A stretch of 41,957 bases of DNA from Phaeoceros laevis (Eukaryota > Anthocerotophyta > Anthocerotopsida > Notothyladales), in NCBI GenBank assembly GCA_049999765.1, contig JBNGIQ010006128.1, positions 1 to 41,957 of the forward strand. Reading direction: 5' to 3'. Under the pieces are notes generated by a model, which saw only the letters and a program-made list of their open reading frames with translations, ran no database searches and had not been told where the DNA came from. Shown here piece after piece: positions 32,760 to 41,331 of the stretch; positions within the stretch are counted from its first letter, which is position 1, and every line of letters begins with the position of its first letter. A program made the position numbers and the translations under genes.

Positions 32760-33648
32760 GCGCTTCCACCAGATTAAACTTTCTTAACATGCCATCAATG
32801 TACTTCTTTTGTGAGAGCTTCAGTTTCCGCTTTTTCCTATTGCGGATGATCTCAACACCCAAACACCACTTAAGGGGACCGAGATCTGACATCTCGAACT
32901 CTGATTTCAATAAATTCTTCACACTGGCTGACAAGCTTGTGGGTCTAGGTGTGGTAGCGATGATCAAATCATCGACATACACCAGTAGAAGTATGTACGC
33001 TCCCTTCCTCTTAAGTATGTATAGGTTGCCATTTGCACTAGCTCTTTTGAATCCGCATTTAATCAGGAAGGTGTCTAACCTTGTGTGCCAAGCGCGTGGG
33101 CTTTGTTTCAGACCATATAAGGTCTTAGGCAACTTACACACCAGGTGCTCACTTCCCTTCTTTACATACCCTTTAGGTTGGGCCATGTAAATCTCCTCAT
33201 CGAGGTCTCCATTCGAAAACGCGGTACGTACATCCATCTGTTCTAAGTCCAGGTCCTCATGTGCTGCAACTGCCAACACCAGCCGAAATGTGGGAAATTT
33301 TACCACAGGTACGAAGGTTTCAAAATAATCTTCTCCCTCTCTCTGTGAAAAACCCCTAACGACAAGTCTGGCTTTGTACCTTTCGATGCTTCCATCGGCA
33401 TTGTACTTAGTCTTGAAGACCCATTTGTTGTTGATTGCACGTCTTTCTTTTGGCAGTTCTTGCAAGGACCAGGTGCCATTCTTGATGATTGAGTTGTACT
33501 CATCTTCAACTGCTTTTCTACAGGAGGCTCCGTCAGGTCCACTGTATGCTTCTTGCATGGTAACCGGATCTGCAGCATTTACGTTGGCTGTACCCACGGC
33601 ATGCACTTGTGTTGCTGTTAAAATGTTGTCCAGGTGGCCTGTCTGCAC
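32700..33648 (-). pseudogene. Copia 3 reverse transcriptase
   Basis: A largely open frame: AVEDEYNSIIKNGTWSLQEL, KWVFKTKYNADGSIERYKAR, MDVRTAFSNGDLDEEIYMAQ, LPKTLYGLKQSPRAWHTRLD, LLVYVDDLIIAT (YVDD near 32968-32980), FEMSDLGPLKWCLGVEIIRN and LSQKKYIDGMLRKFNL. A frameshift at about 32700-32740 separates it from RNase H. All main RT motifs are intact, so damage is modest. Confidence 0.9.
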
Positions 33649-33650
33649 TG

Positions 33651-33802
33651 TGTCGTGCCAAGGTATGGTCTTAGGCGTGGTACTTCGGCCATCCTCAGAT
33701 CAAGCATGATAGCACAAGAATCGATTCGAGCAGCTGACATAACTAAAATGCTCCTGCCCACAAAGCTTAAAAAGAAAGAATGAACTGCCTGGCCCCTTTG
33801 TA
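33651..33802 (-). repeat. LTR-like repeat, 152 bp, copy 2
   Basis: Nearly identical to 34396-34546. On the minus strand it starts TACAAAGGGGCCAGG and ends GGCACGACA. It directly abuts the copia 3 RT fragment at 33650. It may be a solo LTR or one end of a small element. Confidence 0.75.
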
Positions 33803-34395
33803 GAACGCCTATTTTGCGCAAAGACACAAAGACAAGCTTACAACAATACCCACGGTCGTGGGGAGCCCAGCTCAATTCCCAGATGAACACACATGGCAAT
33901 GCAAACCCTTGTTGAATCGAATGTACAAAAATTGCATCACAACTGCGGCCCCTGGCGCGCAGCTCTCATTTGAAGTGGGCCTTGCTAAGACTACAGCTGA
34001 AGGCGCGGCAGCGGTTTAACTAGTGCTGCTTTTCCTACTCTCTCTCCTCAGCCACAGCCGCCGGTGTACAGACCCGCCGTATGTATCGGCCGTTAATTAA
34101 AGACCCACTTGACAGTCTGTTCCTAACGGAACTCAGAACCGCCACAAAACATGGGTGCCAATGCTATTGTAATAATCCCGACGCCGACACGCTCAAGCGT
34201 TAGGCCGAAACTACTTATTATGTGAGTAATGAAACGTGGTACGCAATGTTAGAAGGAACTACGTATGAAACGAACATGAATAAAAGCATGTACCACCAGC
34301 ATCTCATCAAATGCTTCTGATGATGAACAGACCTAACCTCTAAGCATACCTGGCATTACCCAGCTCAGCGACGTGGATAACAACAGCCTGACAGC
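33803..34395. other. Spacer between the paired LTR-like repeats
   Basis: 593 bp with no recognisable coding region. If the two flanking repeats are the LTRs of one non-autonomous element, this is its interior, but no primer-binding site or purine tract is obvious at its ends. Confidence 0.4.
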
Positions 34396-34546
34396 TGTCG
34401 TGCCAAGGTATGTCGGAGGCGTGGTACTTCGGCCATCCTCAGATCAAGCATATTAGCACAAGAATCGATTCCAGCAGCTGACATAGCTAAAATGCTCCTG
34501 CCCACAAAGCTTAAAAAGAAAGAATGAACTGCCTGGCCCCTTTGTA
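34396..34546 (-). repeat. LTR-like repeat, 151 bp, copy 1 (3' LTR of the methyltransferase element)
   Basis: It begins TACAAAGGGG on the minus strand immediately after a G-run (34547-34556) that follows the end of the polyprotein frame, as a 3' LTR should. The TA...CA ends are a known non-canonical LTR type. Confidence 0.65.
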
Positions 34547-34556
34547 CCCCCCCTAG
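34547..34556 (-). other. Polypurine tract of the methyltransferase element
   Basis: The sense strand reads CTAGGGGGGG directly before TACAAAGGGG, the start of the LTR. It lies about 25 bp downstream of the TAA that ends the PHD frame. Confidence 0.55.
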
Positions 34557-34599
34557 TTCCGAGATTAGGAAGGAGCGGAGCTGTAAGAAGGGGACTTGG

Positions 34600-34984
34600 C
34601 AGCACAAGAGGAGCAAAATCACAAGGATTCAGGTACCTGAGTAAGCTCGGGTTGAAGGCAGAACAGATGGTAACCTCTGTTACAATTGTCGCAAAGGACC
34701 ATCTTGTCGGCATCATCTATCCTGTGACAAATCTGGTAGGGGTAATCGATAGGAGGAATCCAGTTAGCTGTTACCAGAGTGGTGTCCAGATTCGGGAGGT
34801 GAAAAGGCGCATAATTTTTAGGGTGCTGCGAGATGGTGCGGCCATCTTTGCCCTACAGCACCAAAATTCCAGATGGATTAATGGACTTCACCCGGAGAAT
34901 GACTCTGCTGGTTGAAGTCTCCAAAGTATCCCCTTACTGGCGCTGCATGTAAACGAAATCCCCGACATCAAACTTCCTTGGCTT
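34600..34984 (-). pseudogene. Integrase C-terminal tail and PHD finger
   Basis: KPRKFDVGDFVYMQRQ is typical of the SH3-like C-terminal region of LTR-retroelement integrases. A TAA (34934-34936) and a TAG interrupt, but the same frame continues through VILRVKSINPSGILVL and NYAPFHLPN to a PHD finger: ICHRIDDADKMVLCDNCNRG, YHLFC, LQPELTQVPES, stop, FCSSC. The C-C...C-C-x4-H-x2-C...C-C pattern is clear, with two defects. The first Cys of CxxC is Tyr (TAC, 34735-34737), and the usual Trp before the last Cys pair is TGA (34619-34621). PHD fingers read histone H3 tails, so a role in chromatin targeting of integration is inferred. Confidence 0.75.
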
Positions 34985-35566
34985 TTGCCACGCTGTCACT
35001 GGGAACTGTTGAGGATAGGCTTGGTGCAGCTGCTCCAAACGACTGGCTGCTACCACCCTGGCATTCAAACTGATGTCACAATAAACGTACCTCTGAATGC
35101 ACATGCCTGACTTCAACAACGATTCCAATCCAGTGGCCATACCCCCAAAAAGTTCCAGCATCACTATGCCATTCTCCGGTGGCTGCCATTGAATGGTGGC
35201 ACTAAGAATGGGTTGGACAGGCAGTTGAGGAGCTCCCACGGTTGCAAGAGACTCCACCTTGTCCAATGCCTCGTGCATGACTAACTGACTCCGCCGTAGC
35301 AGCAGGATGGTGTCCTGTGAGTACTGAATTGGTTCAGCCGTCACAAATGCCGCCAGCACATCAAAATACTCAACCTCCGGCTCCCCCTCTACTATGGCCA
35401 AGTCTGCAAACGCTTCATCGACAAGTCCCTGGGGTGAAGGGAGACCAACAGTTGGTGGTTCTAATGATGTTAGTGACGATACTGCATCATAGAAGCAGCA
35501 GTCTTCACCATCCTCATCGTCTTCCAGCTGGTAAGTCACGTTACAGGCTTCCTCTAAGCAAAGCAA
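34985..35566 (-). pseudogene. DNMT3-like C5 cytosine methyltransferase fragment with linker
   Basis: After a long acidic linker (YQLEDDEDGEDCCFYDAVSS and on to about 35250), the sequence GIVMLELFGGMATGLESLLK, then SGMCIQRYVYCDIS, occurs at about 35065-35171. This matches motif I and the following strand of C5 DNA methyltransferases; the LF-G-ATGL...L...G...I-RY spacing is closest to the DNMT3/DRM type. The domain would bind S-adenosylmethionine to methylate cytosine. It stops after about 50 residues (RLEQLHQAYPQQFPVTA) and joins the integrase tail in frame, so the PCQ catalytic motif IV and the target-recognition region are absent. The call rests on one motif region. Confidence 0.65.
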
Positions 35567-35587
35567 CCCTAAACCCTAAACCCTAAA
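35567..35587. repeat. Interstitial plant-type telomere motif (CCCTAAA)3
   Basis: Three perfect CCCTAAA units. They lie in the linker between the protease and methyltransferase regions, where the sense strand reads GGTTTAGGGTTTAGGG and introduces a stop. Confidence 0.95.
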
Positions 35588-36183
35588 ACCAAGTGTCGTC
35601 CAGCACCATCCCAATCGACTCAACAATAGGCCTGTTCAGTCCAATTGTCGATAGTCATGCCTGGCGGAAACAGCACTTCTTGCCCCATTAGTATGTCGTA
35701 GCTAGTGGCCGAAGTCACTAAACACTTCACCTTGATCTCCAACGCTTGCCTAGTTCCAGGATTAAAACCAACATGCAGCAGCTGAGCAGTTTCCCCCTGG
35801 ACCTTCTCGACCTTTCCTCCAGCCGTTCGGATTTTCTAGGCAGAGTCCCTTAGGGCGGCTCCTACCAACCCCCGCTTGCTGGCAAACTCAGCGCCAATGA
35901 TAACAGGCTGAGCTCCAGTATCCAGGAGGGCTAGTCGTGGGGTCACTCCATTGACCACCACAGCACTCTCCCGATTATCAACCAGCACTGCTCCGAGATT
36001 TACCAGCATCCGATCTGCTGGGGCCACAACTGGCAGTCCTTTGGCAACATAATGAAGCACTGCACTATGGAGCGGTTTGGATTGCTCCAACACCTTTGTC
36101 AGACTCGGAGTGAGCCTTGGCTGATCCCACAATGCAGACAGTCCCTGTGTTGCTTCTGGCTGCTCATGCTCGAGCCCTCCCAA
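35588..36183 (-). pseudogene. Retroviral-type aspartic protease
   Basis: The frame at 35836-36183 contains NGVTPRLALLDTGAQPVIIG, with the DTG active site at about 35908-35922. After a TAG (35836-35838) the same strand continues KIRTAGGKVEKVQGETAQLL and SATSYDILMGQEVLFPPGM, where YDILMG is the C-terminal substrate-pocket strand typical of retropepsins. The domain is therefore nearly complete apart from one stop. It would mature the element polyprotein. Confidence 0.75.
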
Positions 36184-36252
36184 CTGATGTTGTGCACCAG
36201 CCCACGGAAATGCTTGTGCAGCAGTAGCCCAGATTGGTAATGCTGCCTTCGC

Positions 36253-36759
36253 CTATGCTGATTCCACTGTTAGGCTTGGCCCCAGCTCCTGTCCAACAGC
36301 GCCTGATTGGTTCCATTCACCCAGCTGTGGGTGTGATATGCTTCCCTGCGCCACACCCACAGTGGGTTTTCGTGTCACCCTAGCAAGCTCCTGCACGGTC
36401 AGCTGAAAATCTGGCCGGGCCGTGGCAACAGCGTCAGGGCTAGCATGCCTGGGGACAGTGCCATTATCGCGTTTTCTGATGGCCACCAATGGAGGCGTCA
36501 CGGCCTCGTCCTCCGAACCCCGTCCACTTGATGCTTCCACGGAGCGTTCTCCAGCCACTGCCATTCCCTGGTGCAGCATTTGCACCATTCGTGCTGCTGA
36601 AATCCCTAGCTCCCGAAATGAGAATAGGCGCGCCTCCATGATCCATTCCAGGACCTGCCTAGGCTGCAGCAATGCATCGAATCCTTCTCTGGACCCTGGC
36701 CAAGATGTGGCAACCCTGGGCCGTGAATCCGCAACAATTTCCTCTGCATTTGTGGCCAT
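36253..36759 (-). pseudogene. Gag-like N-terminal region of the methyltransferase element
   Basis: An open frame from ATG (MATNAEEIVADSRPRVATSW) includes LLQPRQVLEWIMEARLFSFR and a probable helical stretch, then a Ser/Gly/Arg-rich part and LTVQELARVTRKPTVGVAQ. It ends in TAG (36253-36255) and continues in the same frame to the protease, so both belong to one polyprotein. No zinc knuckle was seen. Gag is inferred from position only. Confidence 0.5.
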
Positions 36760-36780
36760 GTGAGGAGATCTGCTACAATG

Positions 36781-37500
36781 TCACCAAGTCGGCACATATT
36801 GCAAGTTCGCCTGTCCTTCTGCAATCACTTGCCGTATAAAATGGTGTTTAATTTCGATATATTTGGTCCTTGCCTGCATAACAGGATTCTGGGCCAGCGC
36901 AATAGCAGATTGATTGTCACTGAGAAGCAATGTCGGTGCTGGCTGCGTCTCTCCCAGGGAAGTCAGTAATTCTCTGCAGTGAATAACATCTTGTGCTGCT
37001 GTAGTTGTGGATATGTATTCTGCTTCTGTAGAGGAGAGTGCAACCACCTGTTGCTTTTTACTATGCCATGCGATTACCGTAGCATTCCATTCATCCGTGC
37101 CCAGCAATAAACAGTGTGCAGAGATGGACTTCCTGCTATCGGAATCCGACACCCAGTCAGCGTCGCAAAAGCATGTAAGTAGCAGGTTCTCAGGTCTCTT
37201 CTTCTATAACAGCCCAAGGTTAGGAGATCCTCCTAGGTACCTTAGGATGCACTAGACAGCATGCCAATGTGCCCTTCCGTAGTTGGACAAGAACCGAGAC
37301 GTAACCCCAACAGAGTTAGACAGCTCTGGTCTAGTCCAGTTCCTGAAGTAGATGCAAACTCCCATTGCCGACCTGTAAGGTACTTTCTCCATTTCTGTCC
37401 GCTCTTCTTCAGTTTGTGGACATTGTGCTTAGGTCAACTTGTCACCAACAGCCATAGGTGTGATTGCAGGCTTTGCGTCTTGCAGCCTGAACCTTGCTAA
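36781..37500 (-). pseudogene. Copia 4 RNase H, C-terminally truncated
   Basis: The frame at 36781-37152 holds DSDSRKSISAH, VVALSSTEAEYISTTTAAQD, LLLSDNQSAIALAQNPVMQA and TKYIEIKHHFIRQVIAEGQA, then NLQYVPTW and a stop. It lacks the NVSDVLTKALAK tail found in copia 2. The part between 37153 and about 37500 (connection and CDADW region) is frameshifted. Confidence 0.85.
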
Positions 37501-37554
37501 GACTTGGTGCACGAACTGACCTTGATGAATGAAGATTGAGTGCCTGGACAGGTT

Positions 37555-38241
37555 CTAGTGTATTTGTATTCCTAAGAAGAACGTAAGTTGACCAAGATCA
37601 GACATGGAGAACTCCGCAATGAGGAAGCCTTTGCACTTTGACATGGCTGCAGGACTACTTGCAATGATCACGTTATCATCTACGTACAAAGCTAAGTAGA
37701 CGACGCCATCCTTATCTTGCAACATGTAGACGCTATCAGCACTGCTTTGGACAAAACCACACTTCTTCAGATAGGTGTCTATCCTCTTGTACCATTCACG
37801 AGGAGACTGCTTTAGGCCATAAATAGTTTTGACTAACCTGCAGACCTTTGTGGGATTTTTAGGGTCAACATACCCTTCTGGCTGCTGCATGTAGATGGTC
37901 TCGTCAAGGTTACCATTTAAGAACGCAGTCTTCACATCCATATGTTGAAGAAGGTAGTCGTGTTGTGCAGCTATCGCTAGTAGAGCTCGAATGGAGGATG
38001 CACGAACCACAGGTGAAAAACTCTCATTGTAGTCTAGGCCCTCGACTTGGCTGTACCCTCTGGCAACAAGCCGTGCCTTGAAGCATGCAACCTTCCCTTC
38101 AGCATTCAGTTTTCGTTTGAAGACCCACTTGCAAGTCACGGCCTTCCTTCCTGGAGGTAAGTCCTCCAAGATCCAGGTTTTATTGTCTATTAACGACTTG
38201 TATTCTAATTCTATGCCTTCTCTCCATTTTGCTGTGCCCAT
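37555..38241 (-). pseudogene. Copia 4 reverse transcriptase
   Basis: An open frame of 228 codons: GIELEYKSLIDNKTWILEDL, CKWVFKRKLNAEGKVACFKA, GYSQVEGLDYNESFSPVVRA, MDVKTAFLNGNLDETIYMQQ, GLKQSPREWYKRIDTYLKKC, YLALYVDDNVIIAS and FSMSDLGQLTFFLGIQIH, then TAG. All RT core motifs including YVDD (near 37675) are present. The stop lies just before the connection to RNase H, so the polyprotein is broken. Confidence 0.9.
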
Positions 38242-38276
38242 TCAGAGGGTGAGGAGGTGTGATGCCTGGCGCTTCT

Positions 38277-39413
38277 TCACGAAGGTTGTGGCTCTTCACT
38301 TTGTGTCACTTCATTTTGTGGCTGTTCATTATGAACCGACGGCACTGCTTTAGGTGAGGTAGCTGTTGTTTCATACACATCTCCACCATGGTCGGAATGG
38401 ATGTTGTCATCCCCATGTTCCACATACCCATAGCCATCATCATGACTGTCTTCATGCTGATCAGGTACTGACATAGCCTCTTTTGTGTCAATGTCATCTT
38501 CAGGGAAGACACTTGGTTCCCTGTCAACATCCGGTGGCTGTACATGCACTGTTGAGTTGATTGAAACATGCCCAGCTGGTGGATTTGAAGAAGAGGCGGG
38601 TGCAAAGGTAACGGACCTATCTCCATCCCCATGCATTTCAATGCCAGTAGGCTGGTTCAGCTCGTCTGTAGCTCGTTGCTCAGGAGTGTTAGTCAGTAGA
38701 AACTGCTCGTGAAAGATAACACTGCGTGCGTGTGTGGTGGTTCTACTACTTGGATCAAACAGCTTATAGCCCTTAATACCCTCAGTGTAGCCAATGAAGA
38801 CATACTTCCTGGCCTTATAGTCTAGATTGACTCGTTGGTCTTCTGAGAGGTGAGCATAGGCTGGAGAACCAAATATTCGCAGGTGATTAATGCGTGATTT
38901 GTGGGCTGTCCATCTTTGATATGGAGTTGCGCCTGCAAAAACACTGGTAGGCAGCCTGTTGATCATATAGGCTGCCGTGGAGACAGCCTCACCCCAATAT
39001 CCTCTTGACAGTCCAGCAAGCTTCAACATTGATTTAGCAGTCTCTTGCAGTCTGCAAGTTGTAAGCTCGGTAATAGGATTCTGCGAGGATGTATAAGGTA
39101 CTGTGTACTGCCTCAATATGCCCAGCTCCTTGCAGTAATCCACGAACGCATCACTACAATACTCACCACCATTGTCGCTACGCAGGGTCTTAAGCAACTC
39201 GTCAGTCTGGCGTTGGGCATAGCTGACATACTCTTGAAAGCAACCAAGTGTTTGGCTTTTGAACTTGATGAGATACACTACCAAGTAACGACTCCAGTCA
39301 TCAATGAAGGTGACATGTTGCAGCATAAACTTCTCACGATAGAGGTTATTGCTGGCTACTATGCTTGTTAGCTTATCAAAGTTCACATGTCCTAGACGGC
39401 AGTGCCAAAGCAT
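38277..39413 (-). pseudogene. Copia 4 integrase with internal deletion
   Basis: Pre-integrase MLWHCRLGHVNFDKLTSIVA is followed by NNLYREKFMLQHVTFIDDWS. About 60 residues, present in copia 2 between these points, are missing: the CxxC half of the HHCC zinc finger and the HSD with the first catalytic Asp. LRSDNGGEYCSDAF (second Asp), NPITELTT (Glu), SRGYWGEAVSTAAYM, FAGATPYQRW and RKYVFIGYTEGIKGYKLF remain in one open frame, followed by an acidic His/Asp-rich linker and a stop at 38277. With one catalytic Asp gone it should be inactive. Confidence 0.85.
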
Positions 39414-39498
39414 GGACTGCTACTGCTGATATACTGTCTGTGTGACATTGACATGTGCAGCTATAGGGAGTTTTGATACGAAGTCTAGTTTGTAGATG

Positions 39499-39705
39499 TC
39501 ATTGACTGGTGTACCAGTTGCCTTGACTCTTCCCTTGAACTGCGGATCTGTTACGATAGGTTGTTCCACTAAAGAAAATATCCAAGGATGTTTGGCACGT
39601 GAACTTCAGAAGTGCAACTAGGTTCTTAACCATATTTGGCACATGGAGGACATCTTTCAGATATATAGTGGACTTATTAGTGAGTAGAATGGGTACTGTA
39701 CCCAT
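39499..39705 (-). pseudogene. Copia 4 protease C-terminal part
   Basis: GTVPILLTNKSTIYLKDVLH follows the protease active site in the standard copia order but in another frame. The Gag-protease ORF ends at 39711 in MGKIGEAP, so a frameshift lies at about 39720. The frame then passes into the pre-integrase linker and stops at 39499. Confidence 0.75.
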
Positions 39706-39710
39706 GCCTG

Positions 39711-41093
39711 CTATGGGGCTTCCCCTATCTTGCCCATTAAGACAACCTGGCCAGGAGGCATCTCAGAGTAAGTGCTAAACGCCTCCTTGGAGTGACAGCA
39801 GTGTGTTGAAGCTCCAGAATCCAAGAACCATACATTTGATTCAGTGATTGTAGACACAAGGCATAGTGCCAGTAATGTGTGTGTTTTACGTTGTGCCAGG
39901 TTGGTTTCTGTAGGAGGAGCTGTCCTCCTAGGCTCATTAGCCTTTTTCTTCCTACATCCAGCCTTGTAATGGCCTGGGATAAGGCACCAGTTCCATGGCC
40001 CTTTCTTTTTAGCTACTCTACGTGGTGCTGGACGCCTCTTGAAATTATTGCTGCTGCTGTTGCTGTTTGTGGGCCAAGGCTGTCGAGGTGGTGGCTTCCT
40101 AGGGCCCCTGTTTGCACTTGCTGCATAGAGTACCCTGTTTGAGGCCTCCCCACGCTGGGAGGTGCCATCTCGTGATGCAGCCCTGCTAGACTCTTCCTCG
40201 AGAAGAGCTCCGATGAGGTCAGACAAGGTCACAGCCGGTGCCTGGCCTGCAGGTGTTGCTTGCGCAAATTGTCTTAACGTTGTACTATGATTACTGACGA
40301 AGGTACGGTAACTCTCCGGTAATGACAGTAACAACACAACAGCAGCTTGCATTTCAGTGATTTTTGTTCCAACAGAGGCGAGCTTAGACCTCAATGTCCT
40401 AAACTTGCTTATATGTTGCTCAATTGTTTCATTCTCCCGCATTGTACAGTTGTAAAATGTCCTTGTTGCTGTCACCATAGATGATCCGTTGACCACTTGA
40501 TATGATTGTGACAGAGAATCCCATACTGATTTCGTGGATTCAGCATCAACGGTATAGTGCATCATGGAACCATCCAATGCCGCTTGAATTACTCCAAGAG
40601 CACGGAGATCCAGTTTGTTCCATGCATCAGTAACAGCAGCTATCGCCCCTTGGGCTAGCTTCGGGTCCGTAGCATCCACAACAGCCCACAAGTCATTTTC
40701 TCGAAGTATGGTCTTTACCCTCATTGCCCATATGTCAAAGTTTGTCCCAGCAAATCTATCTTTTTCCTTGAAGTCTATCTTCATATGAGTGATTGTAGGT
40801 GGTGGATTAGCCATACCTCTAAGCTGACTCCTAATTGTCTGTACAGCTAGCGCTCGTGCAACTATTTCTGCTAAAGTCAGAGGTATTTGAGGGACTGTTT
40901 GTGGAACATGTGTCTGTGGGACTGTGTGTGGAACTGTATTACTAGACTCGGTATCTAATACCTGGTCGTTTAATGAGAGGGGATCTACTAGGTATAGACC
41001 AGCAGGGTCCTGTTGTCCTGTCATGGTGACTCCACCTCTACCACTAGGTGTTTTCCGTAATGGGATCCTATTCCTCCTGCCTCTACTTGACAT
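39711..41093 (-). CDS. Copia 4 Gag-protease ORF
   Basis: The longest intact frame in the window (460 codons) starts at ATG 41093. It has a basic N-terminus (MSSRGRRNRIPLRK), a Gag core (HMKIDFKEKDRFAGTNFDIW; MRENETIEQHISKFRTLRSK; AAVVLLLSLPESYRTFVSNH) and AVTLSDLIGALLEEESSRAA. A zinc knuckle WNWCLIPGHYKAGC follows, then the protease active site VWFLDSGASTHCCHS. The first zinc-knuckle Cys is Trp here, whereas copia 1 and 2 keep Cys, so zinc binding is probably lost. The frame ends by a frameshift just after the protease active site. Gag packages element RNA and the protease cleaves the polyprotein. Confidence 0.9.
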   Translation of the reverse strand: MSSRGRRNRIPLRKTPSGRGGVTMTGQQDPAGLYLVDPLSLNDQVLDTESSNTVPHTVPQTHVPQTVPQIPLTLAEIVARALAVQTIRSQLRGMANPPPTITHMKIDFKEKDRFAGTNFDIWAMRVKTILRENDLWAVVDATDPKLAQGAIAAVTDAWNKLDLRALGVIQAALDGSMMHYTVDAESTKSVWDSLSQSYQVVNGSSMVTATRTFYNCTMRENETIEQHISKFRTLRSKLASVGTKITEMQAAVVLLLSLPESYRTFVSNHSTTLRQFAQATPAGQAPAVTLSDLIGALLEEESSRAASRDGTSQRGEASNRVLYAASANRGPRKPPPRQPWPTNSNSSSNNFKRRPAPRRVAKKKGPWNWCLIPGHYKAGCRKKKANEPRRTAPPTETNLAQRKTHTLLALCLVSTITESNVWFLDSGASTHCCHSKEAFSTYSEMPPGQVVLMGKIGEAP

Positions 41094-41331
41094 GAGAAGG
41101 TACCAATGTGAGACTCCTAACGTGTGCTAAGACCAGCACCATGCGAGGCATCTGCAAATTTCTGGATGAAAACCTGTTCCCAGGTAGTCATGTTGCCATG
41201 GAACTAATCTCTGCTTGTTTGGCAGACAGGTTAAGCATGCAAAATTCTGCATATTATCCTACTAGCAGGAAACTCACTGCAGCACAACGCCATTGGGGCT
41301 CAGTGATGCGTTTACAGTTCTAAATGGAGTG
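41094..41331. other. Unassigned stretch right of copia 4
   Basis: A plus-strand frame of 71 codons (41108-41323) starts MRLLTCAKTSTMRGICKFLD and has no recognisable domain. No LTR or primer-binding site for copia 4 is visible here. Confidence 0.35.

Larger units (their letters stand above)
32062..33650 (-). mobile_element. Ty1/copia fragment 3 (RT-RNase H only)
   Basis: A copia lineage distinct from copia 1, 2 and 4: its RT and the RNase H ending EDEEDAYISLLLLN differ from theirs. Gag, protease and integrase are absent. The 5' side stops at 33650, exactly where a 152-bp LTR-like repeat begins. Confidence 0.85.
34396..36785 (-). mobile_element. Deleted LTR retroelement carrying a cytosine-methyltransferase start and a PHD finger
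   Basis: Order on the minus strand: Gag-like region (36253-36759), aspartic protease (about 35640-36183), linker, SAM-binding start of a C5 cytosine methyltransferase (35040-35171), integrase C-terminal tail (34840-34984), PHD finger (34604-34740), G-run purine tract and a 151-bp LTR. The rest of the methyltransferase and all of RT, RNase H and integrase core are missing, apparently by an internal deletion at about 34985. The 5' LTR is missing; the element abuts copia 4 RNase H at about 36785. Confidence 0.65.
36781..41093 (-). mobile_element. Ty1/copia element 4, LTRs missing
   Basis: Full Gag, protease, partial integrase, RT and most of RNase H, in order, on the minus strand. Same subfamily as copia 1 and 2. 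The left edge stops inside RNase H after LQYVPT at about 36785, where the methyltransferase element begins. No LTR or primer-binding site follows the Gag ATG on the right. Confidence 0.85.
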
